Assembly: GCF_003994255.1 (NCBI RefSeq) | Contig: NZ_ML133851.1 | Coordinates: 842,391 to 906,390, forward strand | DNA length: 64,000 nt | Source: Brachybacterium paraconglomeratum | GTDB lineage: Bacteria; Actinomycetota; Actinomycetes; Actinomycetales; Dermabacteraceae | Reading direction: 5' to 3' | Shown here: positions 52,901 through 61,806 of the stretch, in pieces | How positions within the stretch are numbered: the stretch's first letter is position 1 | How the letters are laid out: each line of letters begins with the position of its first letter | The notes under the pieces: generated by a model | Told to the model about the DNA's origin: nothing | Database searches by the model: none | Seen by the model: only the letters and a program-made list of their open reading frames with translations | Translations under genes and position numbers: made by a program

Positions 52901-53435
52901 CGGGATGGCGTTCCGGCAGGTCGTGGCGGGGCACGGCTATCTACTCGCCCGCACGACGGGGCCGACGGGGACCAGCGCCCCGACGGGCTTCGTCGTCGGC
53001 GGGAACCTCGGCGCGCAGGACGACGCCGCCGAGGTGCTCGCCCACCTGCTCGAGGGGACCTGGCAGCGGATCCTCTCCCCCGATCAGGAGGTCCTCGAGC
53101 GCCTGCGCGGGGTCGAGGAGCACTTCGGCGTGCGGGTGCTGCCCGAGGGCTTCGAGGCGACAGGCCCGACCATCGCGGCCGACGTGCTCGTGCCGGGGGC
53201 GCGGGTGTGCTTCTCCGGCACCGTCCACTCGCCCCGGCACGGCTGGCTGGAGAAGGAGCAGCTGCACGCCATGGCCGAGGCGCGCGGGCTCCGGGCCGTC
53301 CCGACCCTCACCAAGACCCGGACGGACGTGCTGGTCGTCGCCGAGGCCGGCTCGCAGTCGAGCAAGGCGAAGAACGCGGCGAGGTGGGAGAAGCCGGTGA
53401 TCACGGCGGAGGAGTTCCTGGAGTGGGTGGGATGA
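49989..53435 (+). CDS. Five-module fusion: DnaQ exonuclease, Lsr2-like module, PIF1/RecD-type helicase, degenerate exonuclease fold, BRCT
   Basis: 1148 aa from a GTG with GGAGAGGA upstream. Residues 28-190: DEDDh 3'-5' exonuclease (FAVIDVETTG with Asp32 and Glu34, later HNAEFDLAFLQ and HSALGDAYA). Residues 190-290: Ala/Pro-rich linker. About 295-333: DLSPTAIRAWAREQGIPVGD, like the Lsr2 C-terminal DNA-binding domain. About 375-800: helicase with Walker A 409-417 (GKAGTGKST), IIDEASMVRADL, GDLYQLPPV, and TIHKSQGQTLDRVVVDL…YVALSRC. About 822-935: a second exonuclease-like pattern in which the first motif reads LSVLTVGTTG, so Asp and Glu are replaced by Thr827 and Gly829, hence probably inactive. 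1067-1148: BRCT-like domain (ARVCFSGTVH…VITAEEFLEWVG). The 3' end overlaps the next gene (ATGA). Likely acts in DNA repair or recombination. Confidence 0.88.
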   Translation: MGLLDRFRGRASASSATPPPAPSGAPRFAVIDVETTGLDPERERVLELAILRADEQGRPIDQWVTRFHPGGPVRATHIHGITEADVAGAPRFADLAVQIGTALQGLVLVAHNAEFDLAFLQAEFARASLPMPRVSTYCTLQGSTVYLPHLRRRTLAECCAALGVTHQQAHSALGDAYAAAGLLERYLAMDRQTGYEAPLTASRALRGGAAARTSAAPVSPGPTAAAVPSSPRPASAAQASAPAPPLPSSALRPTASSAAMPRRAVPAASATSAPGKPAGAAQATGSNPVDAPAPDVDLSPTAIRAWAREQGIPVGDRGRLKAELVAQYRAAMGLEAEASAAPCASSARPAPSAMPAPPMITEPPAQPAPATPSAASASAETSSAPLVITDEFAAALEHLHAGHHLFLTGKAGTGKSTLIRHYLEQTDRSTITVAPTGIAALNVDGYTIHRLFSFPLGVTEEQVRGGSYYPGRFARALKELDTLIIDEASMVRADLFDALTAALEQYGPRPGTPFGGVQLVLVGDLYQLPPVVTDHEAGWIEERYGTPFFFSAHSFDEDTFPVVELSTVFRQQGDDQLVDLLNAVREGTLLEEPRGELNRRTDPDFEPGLDEFWLTLATTNRIVGARNRQMLERLPGPVQTFTAQTSGDTDGFEKPTEETLRIAVGGQVMLLNNDPLDRWVNGTLGRITAIGADSNGPVVTVLLRDGRTEQVREYTWEITRPSVEGGALVHQVIGTFTQLPMKLAWAITIHKSQGQTLDRVVVDLTGGTFANGQLYVALSRCTSLEGLVLRREVLPRDLKTDQRVRRYLASGTSGTETLGEAYLSVLTVGTTGDRWRPRPVEIAVVTDDGDEISTVVNPTSDLFSARDEFGITTRDVQLAPRLAEAWPALSALLAGRVPVGVHIDRQLAHIDFELKRNGIVEPVPLGLDVPGRLLGAGERARLNAPTALERARAVRDAVRRVRAAGAELPGSGMAFRQVVAGHGYLLARTTGPTGTSAPTGFVVGGNLGAQDDAAEVLAHLLEGTWQRILSPDQEVLERLRGVEEHFGVRVLPEGFEATGPTIAADVLVPGARVCFSGTVHSPRHGWLEKEQLHAMAEARGLRAVPTLTKTRTDVLVVAEAGSQSSKAKNAARWEKPVITAEEFLEWVG

Positions 53436-53824
53436 ACCGCAGCGACGACCGCTACCTGGTCATCCGGGGAAGGAGATGGCGACGCACGGACCCGGCGCTG
53501 GACGCCGACGTGGTCCGGGCGCTGAAGAGCCATCTGGGCAGAGCCCGCTCCCAGATCGGGCGCGCCGGCCGCGACGACGACCCGGCGAGCGTCCGCTCAG
53601 CTCGCGACCGCGTCCAGCTTGCCAAGGAAGGCCTCGGAGAGCGCGGCCCCGCATGGTGGGAGCGCCCCGAGGACGAGCGCCGCCGCCAGGCCGCGGACCG
53701 ACTCGCTCGACTCGAGCGGCTGGACGCCTCAGCCCGCGATGCCGACACGGACGACGACGGCGGGGAACAGCCCCACCATGGTGAGCGTCCAGAGGGTGTG
53801 GACGAAGAGCGCCCCGGCGAGTGA
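53432..53824 (+). CDS. Small conserved actinobacterial protein (so-called biopolymer transporter Tol)
   Basis: 130 aa beginning MNRSDDRYLVIRGRRWRRTDP, matching a short highly charged protein family in Actinobacteria commonly misnamed as Tol transporter. A single GWWERPED-like segment (PAWWERPEDERRRQAADRLARLERL) forms the body. Function unknown. It overlaps the helicase fusion by 4 bp, which suggests co-translation. Its last 32 codons overlap the convergent CPBP gene, and they look less conserved. Confidence 0.7.
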   Translation: MNRSDDRYLVIRGRRWRRTDPALDADVVRALKSHLGRARSQIGRAGRDDDPASVRSARDRVQLAKEGLGERGPAWWERPEDERRRQAADRLARLERLDASARDADTDDDGGEQPHHGERPEGVDEERPGE

Positions 53825-54391
53825 GCCGGAGGTCTCGCGAGCCCACATCGCCACCGGTCCCAGCAGGAGGGCCATCACCGCGAGAGCAGGGCTGCCGGTG
53901 CACAGCGTGACGAGCGCGTACACCGCGGTCGGGACCACCCAGCGGGCCGAGCCGGTGAGCAGCCGAGGCAGCGCACCGCGGAAGAACACCTCTTCAGCGG
54001 CGCCCGCCACCAGCGCGACCGCGAGCACACCCCAGCGCCCGTCGGCCGCTGCGGCGACGGGACCTGCCACCCACGGGGCAGTGGCCGGGACACCGGCCAG
54101 GACCAGACCGCCCGCCAGCGAGGCCGCGGCCAGGCCGACGCCCGCGACGGCCACCGCGACCACCGGTGCGCGCCCCGGGGCCCGGCCGGCGAGATCCGAA
54201 GGTGCCAGGCGCATGATCAGCAGCCCGCCGACGGTCCAGGTCAGGGCGATTCCCAGTGCCCAGCCGGCGACGCTCCCCGACCCCCCGCCCTCGGCGCGCA
54301 GCGACGCGGCCAGGAGCGGCGCAGCCACCACGACGGCGAGGCCGGCCACCCACCACGCGCCGGGACGGGGGGCGGGAGGATCGGGGCTCAT
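53729..54391 (-). CDS. CPBP-family intramembrane metalloprotease
   Basis: 220 aa, about seven hydrophobic segments. Signature motifs: AAEEVFFRG with the two catalytic Glu near residue 133, the His region FVHTLWTL near residue 197. CPBP (Abi) proteases cleave CAAX-like or anti-sigma substrates in the membrane; in bacteria they may process peptides or confer bacteriocin immunity. TACGCT lies 6 nt before the ATG, indicating a leaderless mRNA. Confidence 0.85.
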   Translation of the reverse strand: MSPDPPAPRPGAWWVAGLAVVVAAPLLAASLRAEGGGSGSVAGWALGIALTWTVGGLLIMRLAPSDLAGRAPGRAPVVAVAVAGVGLAAASLAGGLVLAGVPATAPWVAGPVAAAADGRWGVLAVALVAGAAEEVFFRGALPRLLTGSARWVVPTAVYALVTLCTGSPALAVMALLLGPVAMWARETSGSLAGALFVHTLWTLTMVGLFPAVVVRVGIAG

Positions 54392-54397
54392 CCGCCT

Positions 54398-54403
54398 AGC
54401 GTA
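54398..54403 (-). promoter_or_regulatory. Putative -10 element for leaderless CPBP transcript
   Basis: TACGCT on the minus strand, 6 nt upstream of the ATG at 54391; no ribosome binding site. Confidence 0.5.
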
Positions 54404-54511
54404 CGAGGCCGCTCCCCGCGCCGGGGCGAGCCGGGTCTTGCTCGGGGCCGCGGGCTCGTATAGACCTGACGCACGGCTCGCGACACGGGAGCACGGACAC
54501 GGAGGTAGAGC

Positions 54512-55540
54512 ATGCGCGTTCTCGTCATCGGAGCCGGGGGGTATGTGGGGAGCCGGCTGATCCCCGCACTGCTGGAGGACGGGCACCAGGTGGTCGCCGG
54601 GGCCCGGAACCTCCACAAGCTCGACGCCTTCTGGTGGAGCGACACCGTCGACAGGGTCGAGCTGGATGCGACCGAGGACGACTCCGTGCGTGCCGCGATC
54701 GCCGCGGACCCGGCGCTGGAGGCGGTGGTCTACCTGGTCCACGGCATGGGAGGAGAGGACTTCCGGGAGGTGGATCGCGCCGCCGCCCGGCGCGTGCGCG
54801 CCGCCGTCGACGCGTCCGAGGTGAAGACCCTGGTCTACCTCTCGGGCATCATCCCGGACATCCCCCGCGAGGAGCTCTCCGAGCACCTGGCCTCCCGCCT
54901 CGAGGTCGAGGAGGAGCTCTCCGCGGCGCGATGCCGCTTCGTGGGCCTGCGGGCCGCAGTGGTGCTCGGCGCGGCCTCGACCAGCTTCGAGCTGATGACC
55001 CAGCTGGCCCACCGCCTCCCGGTGACCGTGTTCCCGGACTGGATGGACCATCTGGTCGAGCCGATCGGCGTGGTCGACGCCGTCGCCGCGATCCGGGCCG
55101 CCGTGACCACCGAGAGCGCCCACGGCGTGTACGACATCGGCGGGGGCGAGGTCATCGCCTATCCGCAGCTCGTCCAGAAGGTCCTCGAGCTCACGGACCA
55201 GGAACGGCCCGGGTTCTCGGTCCCGGTGATGCCCCAGGCCCTGGTCACGGCGGTGGGATCGTGGCTCTCCGACATCCCCGCCCCGACGGTCACCGCGCTG
55301 ATGGAGAGCCTGCGCGAAGACATGGTCGCGCGGGACGAGCGGTGGCTCTCCGAGCTGCTGCCGGACGGCCATGCAGCGCGGGTGACGATCGACGAGGCCC
55401 TGCGCCGCAGCCTGGCCGCACCGGACGTGAGCCGCAGCCCCCGGGATCGGGATCCGCTCGCGGTCATGCCCGGCGATCCCTCCTGGGCGACCAACGGCGA
55501 GGGTCAGGAACGGGTGCTGGAGTTCAAGCAGGGCGGATGA
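54512..55540 (+). CDS. NAD(P)-binding atypical SDR (NmrA/extended SDR type)
   Basis: 342 aa. The N-terminus VLVIGAGGYVGSRLIPALLEDGH is the glycine-rich Rossmann entry of atypical SDRs. VVYLVHGMGGEDF and LVYLSGIIPDIPREELSEHLASRLEVEEEL follow, giving the short-chain order, but the usual YxxxK catalytic pair is absent from the expected position, so it may be a cofactor-binding or isomerase-like member. A TATAGA near 54459 could be its -10. 3' end overlaps the convergent MFS gene by 17 bp. Confidence 0.8.
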   Translation: MRVLVIGAGGYVGSRLIPALLEDGHQVVAGARNLHKLDAFWWSDTVDRVELDATEDDSVRAAIAADPALEAVVYLVHGMGGEDFREVDRAAARRVRAAVDASEVKTLVYLSGIIPDIPREELSEHLASRLEVEEELSAARCRFVGLRAAVVLGAASTSFELMTQLAHRLPVTVFPDWMDHLVEPIGVVDAVAAIRAAVTTESAHGVYDIGGGEVIAYPQLVQKVLELTDQERPGFSVPVMPQALVTAVGSWLSDIPAPTVTALMESLREDMVARDERWLSELLPDGHAARVTIDEALRRSLAAPDVSRSPRDRDPLAVMPGDPSWATNGEGQERVLEFKQGG

Positions 55541-56828
55541 ACACCGGCCGGCTCGCGACGACCCCGGCGAGGAGCTGCCCGACCAGCACCACGCACAGCA
55601 CGATCAGCGGCACGGTCCAGCTGCCGGTCGCGCCGTGGAGCGCGCCGATGCCGAGCGGGCCGAGACCGGCGATCAGGTAGCCGAAGCCCTGCGACATCGT
55701 CGAGAGATGGCCGGTGAGGTGCGTGGTCGGCGAGCGCCACACGATGTAGGTCAGCGAGAGACTGATCGAGGCGCCGAGCCCGAGGCCCAGCAGCGTCATC
55801 CATGCCACGGCTCCGCTCGCGGGCGCGATGATCAACCCGAGATAGGCGGCGCCGAGGAGCAGCACGGCCACGACGGGCGGCAGCCACGTCGGCCGCATCC
55901 TCGCCGCGAGCGTCGGTGCGAGCAGGGCGGCGAGCGCCGCCGGGAACGCAGAAAAGGCGATCATCCCGCCGGCGGCGGTCACGTCCATCCCGGCGTCCTG
56001 CAGGATGGTCGGCACCCAGGTCACCGTCGTGTAGTAGCTGACGCTCTGCAGCCCCATGAACCCGGTGACGGCGATGGCGGTGGGGTCGGTGAGGATCGCT
56101 CGCAGCGGCGTGCTCCCCCGGGTGCTCGGGGCGTCGGCGACCGCGCTGCCGGAGCGCAGGCGTCCGGGCGAGCGGAGCAGCTGTGGAAGCCACACGAGAA
56201 GGGCCAGCCCGGCCGGGAGCGCCCAGATCGCCAGCGCAGAGCGCCAGCTGCCGCCGAGGACCGGCAGCAGCGGCGCGGTCAGCCCGGAGGCGAAGGCCGC
56301 ACCGACGAACAGCGACATCGTGTACAGGCCCATCAGCAGCCCGGCGCGGTGGGCGAAGTCCTGCTTGATCGCCGCGGGCATCACGACGTTCCCCACCGCG
56401 ATCGCGATGCCGACGAGCACGGTGCCGGCGAAAAGGGCGGTCATGCTCGGCTCGTGCCGCAGCAGGTTCCCCGCCGCGAGCACCAGCAGCACGATCCCGA
56501 GCAGTCGGTGCATGCCGAGCCGCCGGGTCAGGCCCGGGGTGAGGAACGCGAACGCCCCGAACACGAACACGGGGATCGTGGTCAGCAGGCTCACGACGGT
56601 CGCCGACAGGCCCAGCGAGGCACGGATCTCGCCGATCACCGGCCCGATCGCGGCGACGCCGACGCGCAGGTTCAGCCCGATCAGGATCAGTCCGACGCCG
56701 AGCAGCAGCAGGGCCGCGCGGCCGGGGGGCCTCCCGGCGGGCTCGCGCACCTCTGCGGGGGCGGGCGGCGCGCCGGTGGGGACGGGGAACACCTCCGCCG
56801 CGGCGGTGTCCGTGGAGCCGGTCGTCAT
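55524..56828 (-). CDS. MFS transporter of the CynX/NimT family
   Basis: 434 aa from ATG 56828; a GTG at 56846 adds six residues. Twelve TM segments with RVGVAAIGPVIGEIRASLGLS in TM1-TM2, TTIPVFVFGAFAFLTPGLTRRLG and SLTYIVWRSPTTHLTGHLSTMSQGFGYLIAGLGPLGIG near TM10. CynX-like proteins are linked to cyanate, and related ones to nitroimidazole or 2-nitroimidazole efflux. Substrate here unknown. Confidence 0.85.
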   Translation of the reverse strand: MTTGSTDTAAAEVFPVPTGAPPAPAEVREPAGRPPGRAALLLLGVGLILIGLNLRVGVAAIGPVIGEIRASLGLSATVVSLLTTIPVFVFGAFAFLTPGLTRRLGMHRLLGIVLLVLAAGNLLRHEPSMTALFAGTVLVGIAIAVGNVVMPAAIKQDFAHRAGLLMGLYTMSLFVGAAFASGLTAPLLPVLGGSWRSALAIWALPAGLALLVWLPQLLRSPGRLRSGSAVADAPSTRGSTPLRAILTDPTAIAVTGFMGLQSVSYYTTVTWVPTILQDAGMDVTAAGGMIAFSAFPAALAALLAPTLAARMRPTWLPPVVAVLLLGAAYLGLIIAPASGAVAWMTLLGLGLGASISLSLTYIVWRSPTTHLTGHLSTMSQGFGYLIAGLGPLGIGALHGATGSWTVPLIVLCVVLVGQLLAGVVASRPVFIRPA

Positions 56829-57054
56829 GGGGGCCTTGCCGATCACGAGGGGATGAGAGGGGTGCCGGCCCGGCGGGCCGCTGCGCTGCGGGGTGCCGGG
56901 AGTCGGTCACTCGTTGCAACCTACGCCCCTTGGTTGGCGTATGCGCAACCCTCGTCCGGAATCGTGCGGGCCGCGGTGTGGCACGCCGTGCTCTCGGTGT
57001 TCGTCGGGAAGTGCGCCGGTCGGGGGGACACGATGATCTGTCGGATCCCCGCCC

Positions 57055-57060
57055 TACTCT
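57055..57060 (+). promoter_or_regulatory. Putative -10 element for a leaderless transcript
   Basis: TACTCT, 6 nt before the ATG at 57067, with no Shine-Dalgarno between. Confidence 0.5.
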
Positions 57061-57066
57061 CATCCC

Positions 57067-57309
57067 ATGATCATGATCCTCGGCGACGAGCCGCCGGAGC
57101 CGTATGCGGAGCCGCGCGGCACCTGCCCCGTGTGCGGTTCACACCAGGTGATCCACCATCCGCTCGGCGGTCCGGACCCGCGGCTCACCGAGGAGGACCC
57201 GCCGTGGGTCCACTGGCAGGGATGCCTCCTGGTCTTCAGCGACCGGACGTGCGAGGGCTGCGGTGCCGGGTGGAACATGGAGCGCGACGAGGAGGACGAC
57301 GAGGAGTGA
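57067..57309 (+). CDS. Small zinc-ribbon-like protein
   Basis: 80 aa. A CPVCGSHQV pair near residue 20 and CEGCGAGW near 63 form a four-cysteine zinc ribbon; the C-terminal ten residues are mostly Asp/Glu. No known family. The acidic tail resembles tails on ribosome- or RNA-polymerase-associated small proteins, but no claim is made. A leaderless-type -10 is present. Confidence 0.65.
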   Translation: MIMILGDEPPEPYAEPRGTCPVCGSHQVIHHPLGGPDPRLTEEDPPWVHWQGCLLVFSDRTCEGCGAGWNMERDEEDDEE

Positions 57310-57347
57310 GCAAGGGCTGATCCCGGCATCCGGCTCCGGCCCGGCCG

Positions 57348-57872
57348 GTGAATCTGCTGGTCAACAGTGCCGGCTTCGGCCTGCCGCTCGCCTTCGAGCG
57401 CAACGACATCGAGGACGAGGCACGGCATCTGCGCCTCCACGTCGAGGTGCCGATGCGGCTGATGCACGCGGCGCTGCCGGGCATGCTCGAGCGCCGCTCC
57501 GGCACGATCCTGAACATCGCCTCTGCCTCCGCGGTGATGCCGCGCTCCACCTACGGGGCGGTGAAGAACTGGCAGGTGCAGTTCTCCCGCTGGGCCAGCG
57601 GCGCCTACCGGCCCCGCGGCGTGACCGTGACCGCGGTGTGCCCGGGCTACACGCACACCGACTTCCACGCCCGGCTGGGCCTGCCCCGCGGCGAGGAGGG
57701 GATCCCGGACTGGCTGTGGCTGGAGGCGCCGCGGGTGGTCGAGGAGTCACTGCGCGATGCCGGACACGGGAAGGCCGTCTCCGTCCCGAGTCGGCGCTAC
57801 ACCGCGATCTGGACCGCCGCCCATCTCGCCCCCTCGGGGCTCATGGCACGGCTCGCCGCGCGGGGGCGGTGA
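57348..57872 (+). pseudogene. Short-chain dehydrogenase remnant lacking its N-terminus
   Basis: 174 aa from a GTG; the translation begins directly at LLVNSAGFG, the NNAG motif that normally lies about 85 residues into an SDR. Downstream are the catalytic Ser/Tyr/Lys elements (IASASAVM, YGAVK), and a PGYTHTDF segment. The TGxxxGIG nucleotide-binding start is absent from this frame and from the adjacent 38 bp upstream. So roughly the first half-domain is missing: a 5'-truncated pseudogene, although the remaining sequence has kept good coding quality. Confidence 0.8.
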
Positions 57873-58025
57873 GCGAGGCAGTTCCCGGGGAGTGCCCGTC
57901 GGCCGCCGCTCCCAAACGCGGCGCTCCGAGCCGATGTCGGCACCCGTCGCCGCGGGAGAACGGCGAGGCGAGCCCGGAGTGTCTGCTGATGGGGCGTCGG
58001 GGGGCGTCGGGCTGCACCCCGCCTC

Positions 58026-59309
<1,284 letters not shown>

Positions 59310-59310
<1 letters not shown>

Positions 59311-59325
59311 TACCCTCGGGGGTAT
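59310..59325. promoter_or_regulatory. CsoR/CstR box D
   Basis: ATACCCTCGGGGGTAT, 19 bp from box C, 39 bp before the persulfide dioxygenase ATG. Confidence 0.78.
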
Positions 59326-59364
59326 CCCATTCGGCGCCCATCCCGCACACCCACTGGAGGAACG

Positions 59365-60807
59365 ATGCTTCTCGAACGGATCTATGACGAGGACCTGTCC
59401 CAGGCCGGCTACTTCATCGGCTGTCAGGCGCAGAAGGAAGCGCTGGTGGTCGATCCGCGGCGCGACATCCAGGTCTACCTCGATCTCGCCGCCCACCACG
59501 GCATGACGATCACGGCCGTGGCCGAGACCCACATCCACGCCGACTTCCTCTCCGGCACCCGCGAGCTCTCCGCCGCCACCGGCGCCACGGCGTACGTCTC
59601 CGGCGAGGGCGGCGAGGACTGGCAGTACGGCTTCGAGGCCGAGCGCCTGCACGACGGCGAGTCGATCCAGCTGGGCAACATCACCGTCACCGCCCGCCAC
59701 ACCCCGGGCCACACCCCCGAGCATCTCAGCTACCTGGTCACCGACGGCGCCTTCGCCGACGAGCCCGGCTACTTCCTCACCGGCGACTTCGTGTTCTCCG
59801 GCGACCTGGGCCGCCCGGACCTGCTGGACGAAGCCGTGGGCATGGAGGACACCCGCTTCGCCGGCGCGAAGCAGCTGTTCGCCTCCCTGAAGAGCGCGTT
59901 CCTCACCCTCCCCGATCACGTGCAGGTGTTCCCCGGCCACGGCGCCGGCTCCGCCTGCGGGAAGGCGCTGGGCGCGCTGCCCTCCACCACGGTGGGCTAC
60001 GAGCGGAGGTTCGCCTGGTGGGGTCCGTTCCTGGAGAACGACGACGAGCAGGGCTTCATCGACGAGCTGCTGGACGGCCAGCCCGACGCCCACGCCTACT
60101 TCGCCCGCATGAAGCGGCAGAACACCGACGGCCCCGCCCTGCTGGGCGAGCGCCCCGACCCGCGCGAGGTGGCTGCCGGGGAGCTCTCCGGCGGCCTCGC
60201 CGACGGCTCGCTCGCCCTGGTGGACACCCGTCCCGTGGCGGAGGTGCATGCGGGCACGGTGCCCGGCGCGCTGTCGATCCCCTCCCTCGGCAAGGCCGCC
60301 ACCCACATCGGCTGGGCCTTCGACCCCGAGGCCGACGACGCCCAGCTGGTGGTGCTCGCGCCCGACGCGGCCACCGCCGCCGCCTACGGCGACCACTTCG
60401 TGCGGGTGGGCGTGGACGCGCTCACCGGCTACATCCCCTCCCTGGACGGGCTGGAGCTGTCCGCCCCCGCCACCGTGGCCCCGGCGGACCTCGCCGCGCT
60501 GCGCGCGCAGGAGCCGCATGCGCACCTGCTGGACGTGCGCACGCGCACCGAGCACGCCGCCGGCACGGTGGACGACGCCGACCAGCTCTCCGCCGGCAAG
60601 GTGCTCTTCCACCCCGGCGACCTGCCCGCGAAGGACGCCGGGCGCCTGATCACCTTCTGCCAGTCCGGGCTGCGCAACTCCGTGGCCGCGGCCGCTCTGC
60701 GCCGCGCCGGCTACGACGTGGTGGAGCTGGAGGGCAGCTACGCCGGCTGGTCCCGCTGGGCCGCCGCACAGAACGACCTGGGGACCGCCGGAGAGGACGC
60801 CCGATGA
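59365..60807 (+). CDS. cstB: Persulfide dioxygenase - rhodanese fusion (CstB-like)
   Basis: 480 aa with GGAGG upstream. Metallo-beta-lactamase fold: H56-I-H58-A-D60 (THIHADF), HTPGHTPEHLSYL, GDFVFSGDLGRPDLLD and FPGHGAGSACG. Non-haem iron persulfide dioxygenases use this scaffold to make sulfite from glutathione- or low-molecular-weight-thiol persulfides. Two rhodanese-like repeats follow (about 265-355 and 375-470): the first has no catalytic cysteine; the second has Cys432 in FCQSGLRNS. Same organisation as S. aureus CstB. Driven by boxes C/D. Confidence 0.92.
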   Translation: MLLERIYDEDLSQAGYFIGCQAQKEALVVDPRRDIQVYLDLAAHHGMTITAVAETHIHADFLSGTRELSAATGATAYVSGEGGEDWQYGFEAERLHDGESIQLGNITVTARHTPGHTPEHLSYLVTDGAFADEPGYFLTGDFVFSGDLGRPDLLDEAVGMEDTRFAGAKQLFASLKSAFLTLPDHVQVFPGHGAGSACGKALGALPSTTVGYERRFAWWGPFLENDDEQGFIDELLDGQPDAHAYFARMKRQNTDGPALLGERPDPREVAAGELSGGLADGSLALVDTRPVAEVHAGTVPGALSIPSLGKAATHIGWAFDPEADDAQLVVLAPDAATAAAYGDHFVRVGVDALTGYIPSLDGLELSAPATVAPADLAALRAQEPHAHLLDVRTRTEHAAGTVDDADQLSAGKVLFHPGDLPAKDAGRLITFCQSGLRNSVAAAALRRAGYDVVELEGSYAGWSRWAAAQNDLGTAGEDAR

Positions 60808-61394
60808 CCGCCACCCCCACCACGCGCACCGTGACCCCTGCCGAGCTCGCCCACCGCCTCAGCACGGACCCCGAGCTGATGGTGATCGACGTGCGCACCC
60901 CCGGCGAGTTCGAGACCGTCCACATCCCCGGCTCCCACAACGTGCCGCTGGATCTGCTCACCGCCCACACCGACACGCTCGCCGGCCGCATGGGCGAGCA
61001 CGTGGTGCTGGTGTGCCGCTCCGGCGCCCGCGCCGGGAAAGCCTGCGAGGCGCTGCAGCAGTCCGGCCTGGAGGGCATCGACGTGCTCGACGGCGGCATC
61101 GCCGCCTACCAGGACGCCGTGGGCGGCGTGAACCGCAGCGGCGGCCGCTGGGCGATGGACCGCCAGGTGCGGATGACGGCAGGCACCCTGGTGCTCGCCG
61201 GCACCCTCGCCGGGCAGCTGGTCCACCGGCGCCTGGGCCTGGTCGCGGGCGCGATCGGCGCAGGGCTCACCTACTCGGCGCTCAGCGACACCTGCGCCAT
61301 GGCCGCGGTACTCGCCAGGATGCCGTGGAACCGCACGGCCGACTCCCCCACCGTCGAGACCGCCCTGGTGCCCGGCGGCGTCGCGGCGCGCTGA
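60804..61394 (+). CDS. Rhodanese with C-terminal membrane segments (YgaP-like)
   Basis: 196 aa, ATG overlapping the preceding stop (ATGA). Rhodanese domain with VIDVRTPGEFETVHIPGSHNVPLDLL and catalytic Cys71 in LVCRSGARAGKA; the C-terminal third (about 120-175) contains two hydrophobic stretches (TLVLAGTLAGQLVHRRLGLVAGAIGAGLTYSALSDTC). This matches membrane-anchored rhodaneses such as YgaP that handle sulfur at the membrane. Works with the persulfide dioxygenase. Confidence 0.88.
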   Translation: MTATPTTRTVTPAELAHRLSTDPELMVIDVRTPGEFETVHIPGSHNVPLDLLTAHTDTLAGRMGEHVVLVCRSGARAGKACEALQQSGLEGIDVLDGGIAAYQDAVGGVNRSGGRWAMDRQVRMTAGTLVLAGTLAGQLVHRRLGLVAGAIGAGLTYSALSDTCAMAAVLARMPWNRTADSPTVETALVPGGVAAR

Positions 61395-61541
61395 GGCCAC
61401 CCGACGAGGTCACCCGACCGGCGCCGGAGCCCGCCGCTCCGGTGCCGGGCGGCCTCCCCCCCCCTCCCCGGGGCGTGCCGGACCGTGCCCCGCACCCCGC
61501 TCATACCCCTCCTCTCTCACCTCTCACCGAAGGAGCACGCC

Positions 61542-61706
61542 ATGTGCCGAGCCACCACCTGCAACACCTGCGGCAAGACCACCTGGGCCGGCTGCGGCCA
61601 GCACGTCGACCAGGTCATGAAGAACGTCCGCCCCGCCGACCGCTGCCCCGGCCACGCCGAGGCGGCCCCGGAGAAGGGCTTCTTCGCCCGGCTGCTGGGT
61701 CGCTGA
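61542..61706 (+). CDS. Small Cys-rich protein
   Basis: 54 aa with an AAGGAG ribosome binding site. MCRATTCNTCGKTTWAGCGQHVDQVM has five Cys in the first 18 residues, a knuckle resembling a treble-clef fragment; a sixth Cys (DRCPGH) and a C-terminal helix (EKGFFARLLGR) follow. Short proteins with the CKTCGKTTWAGCGQH start are common in Actinobacteria and often lie beside rhodanese or cst-like genes. Metal or persulfide binding is plausible. It follows the rhodanese gene by about 150 bp. Confidence 0.8.
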   Translation: MCRATTCNTCGKTTWAGCGQHVDQVMKNVRPADRCPGHAEAAPEKGFFARLLGR

Positions 61707-61806
61707 GGCCGCCACCGCTTCGCCCTCCTGCAGGGCGACCGCGTCCTGGCCGTTGACCTGCATCCACACGATCCGCTTCGCCGGCCCCCTGACCCGACAC
61801 CGCGGC

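Noticed and set aside
49827..52934. About 1035-codon frame on the minus strand under the helicase fusion gene
   Set aside because: Antisense shadow; no motifs, Arg/Gly/His-rich, no ribosome binding site.
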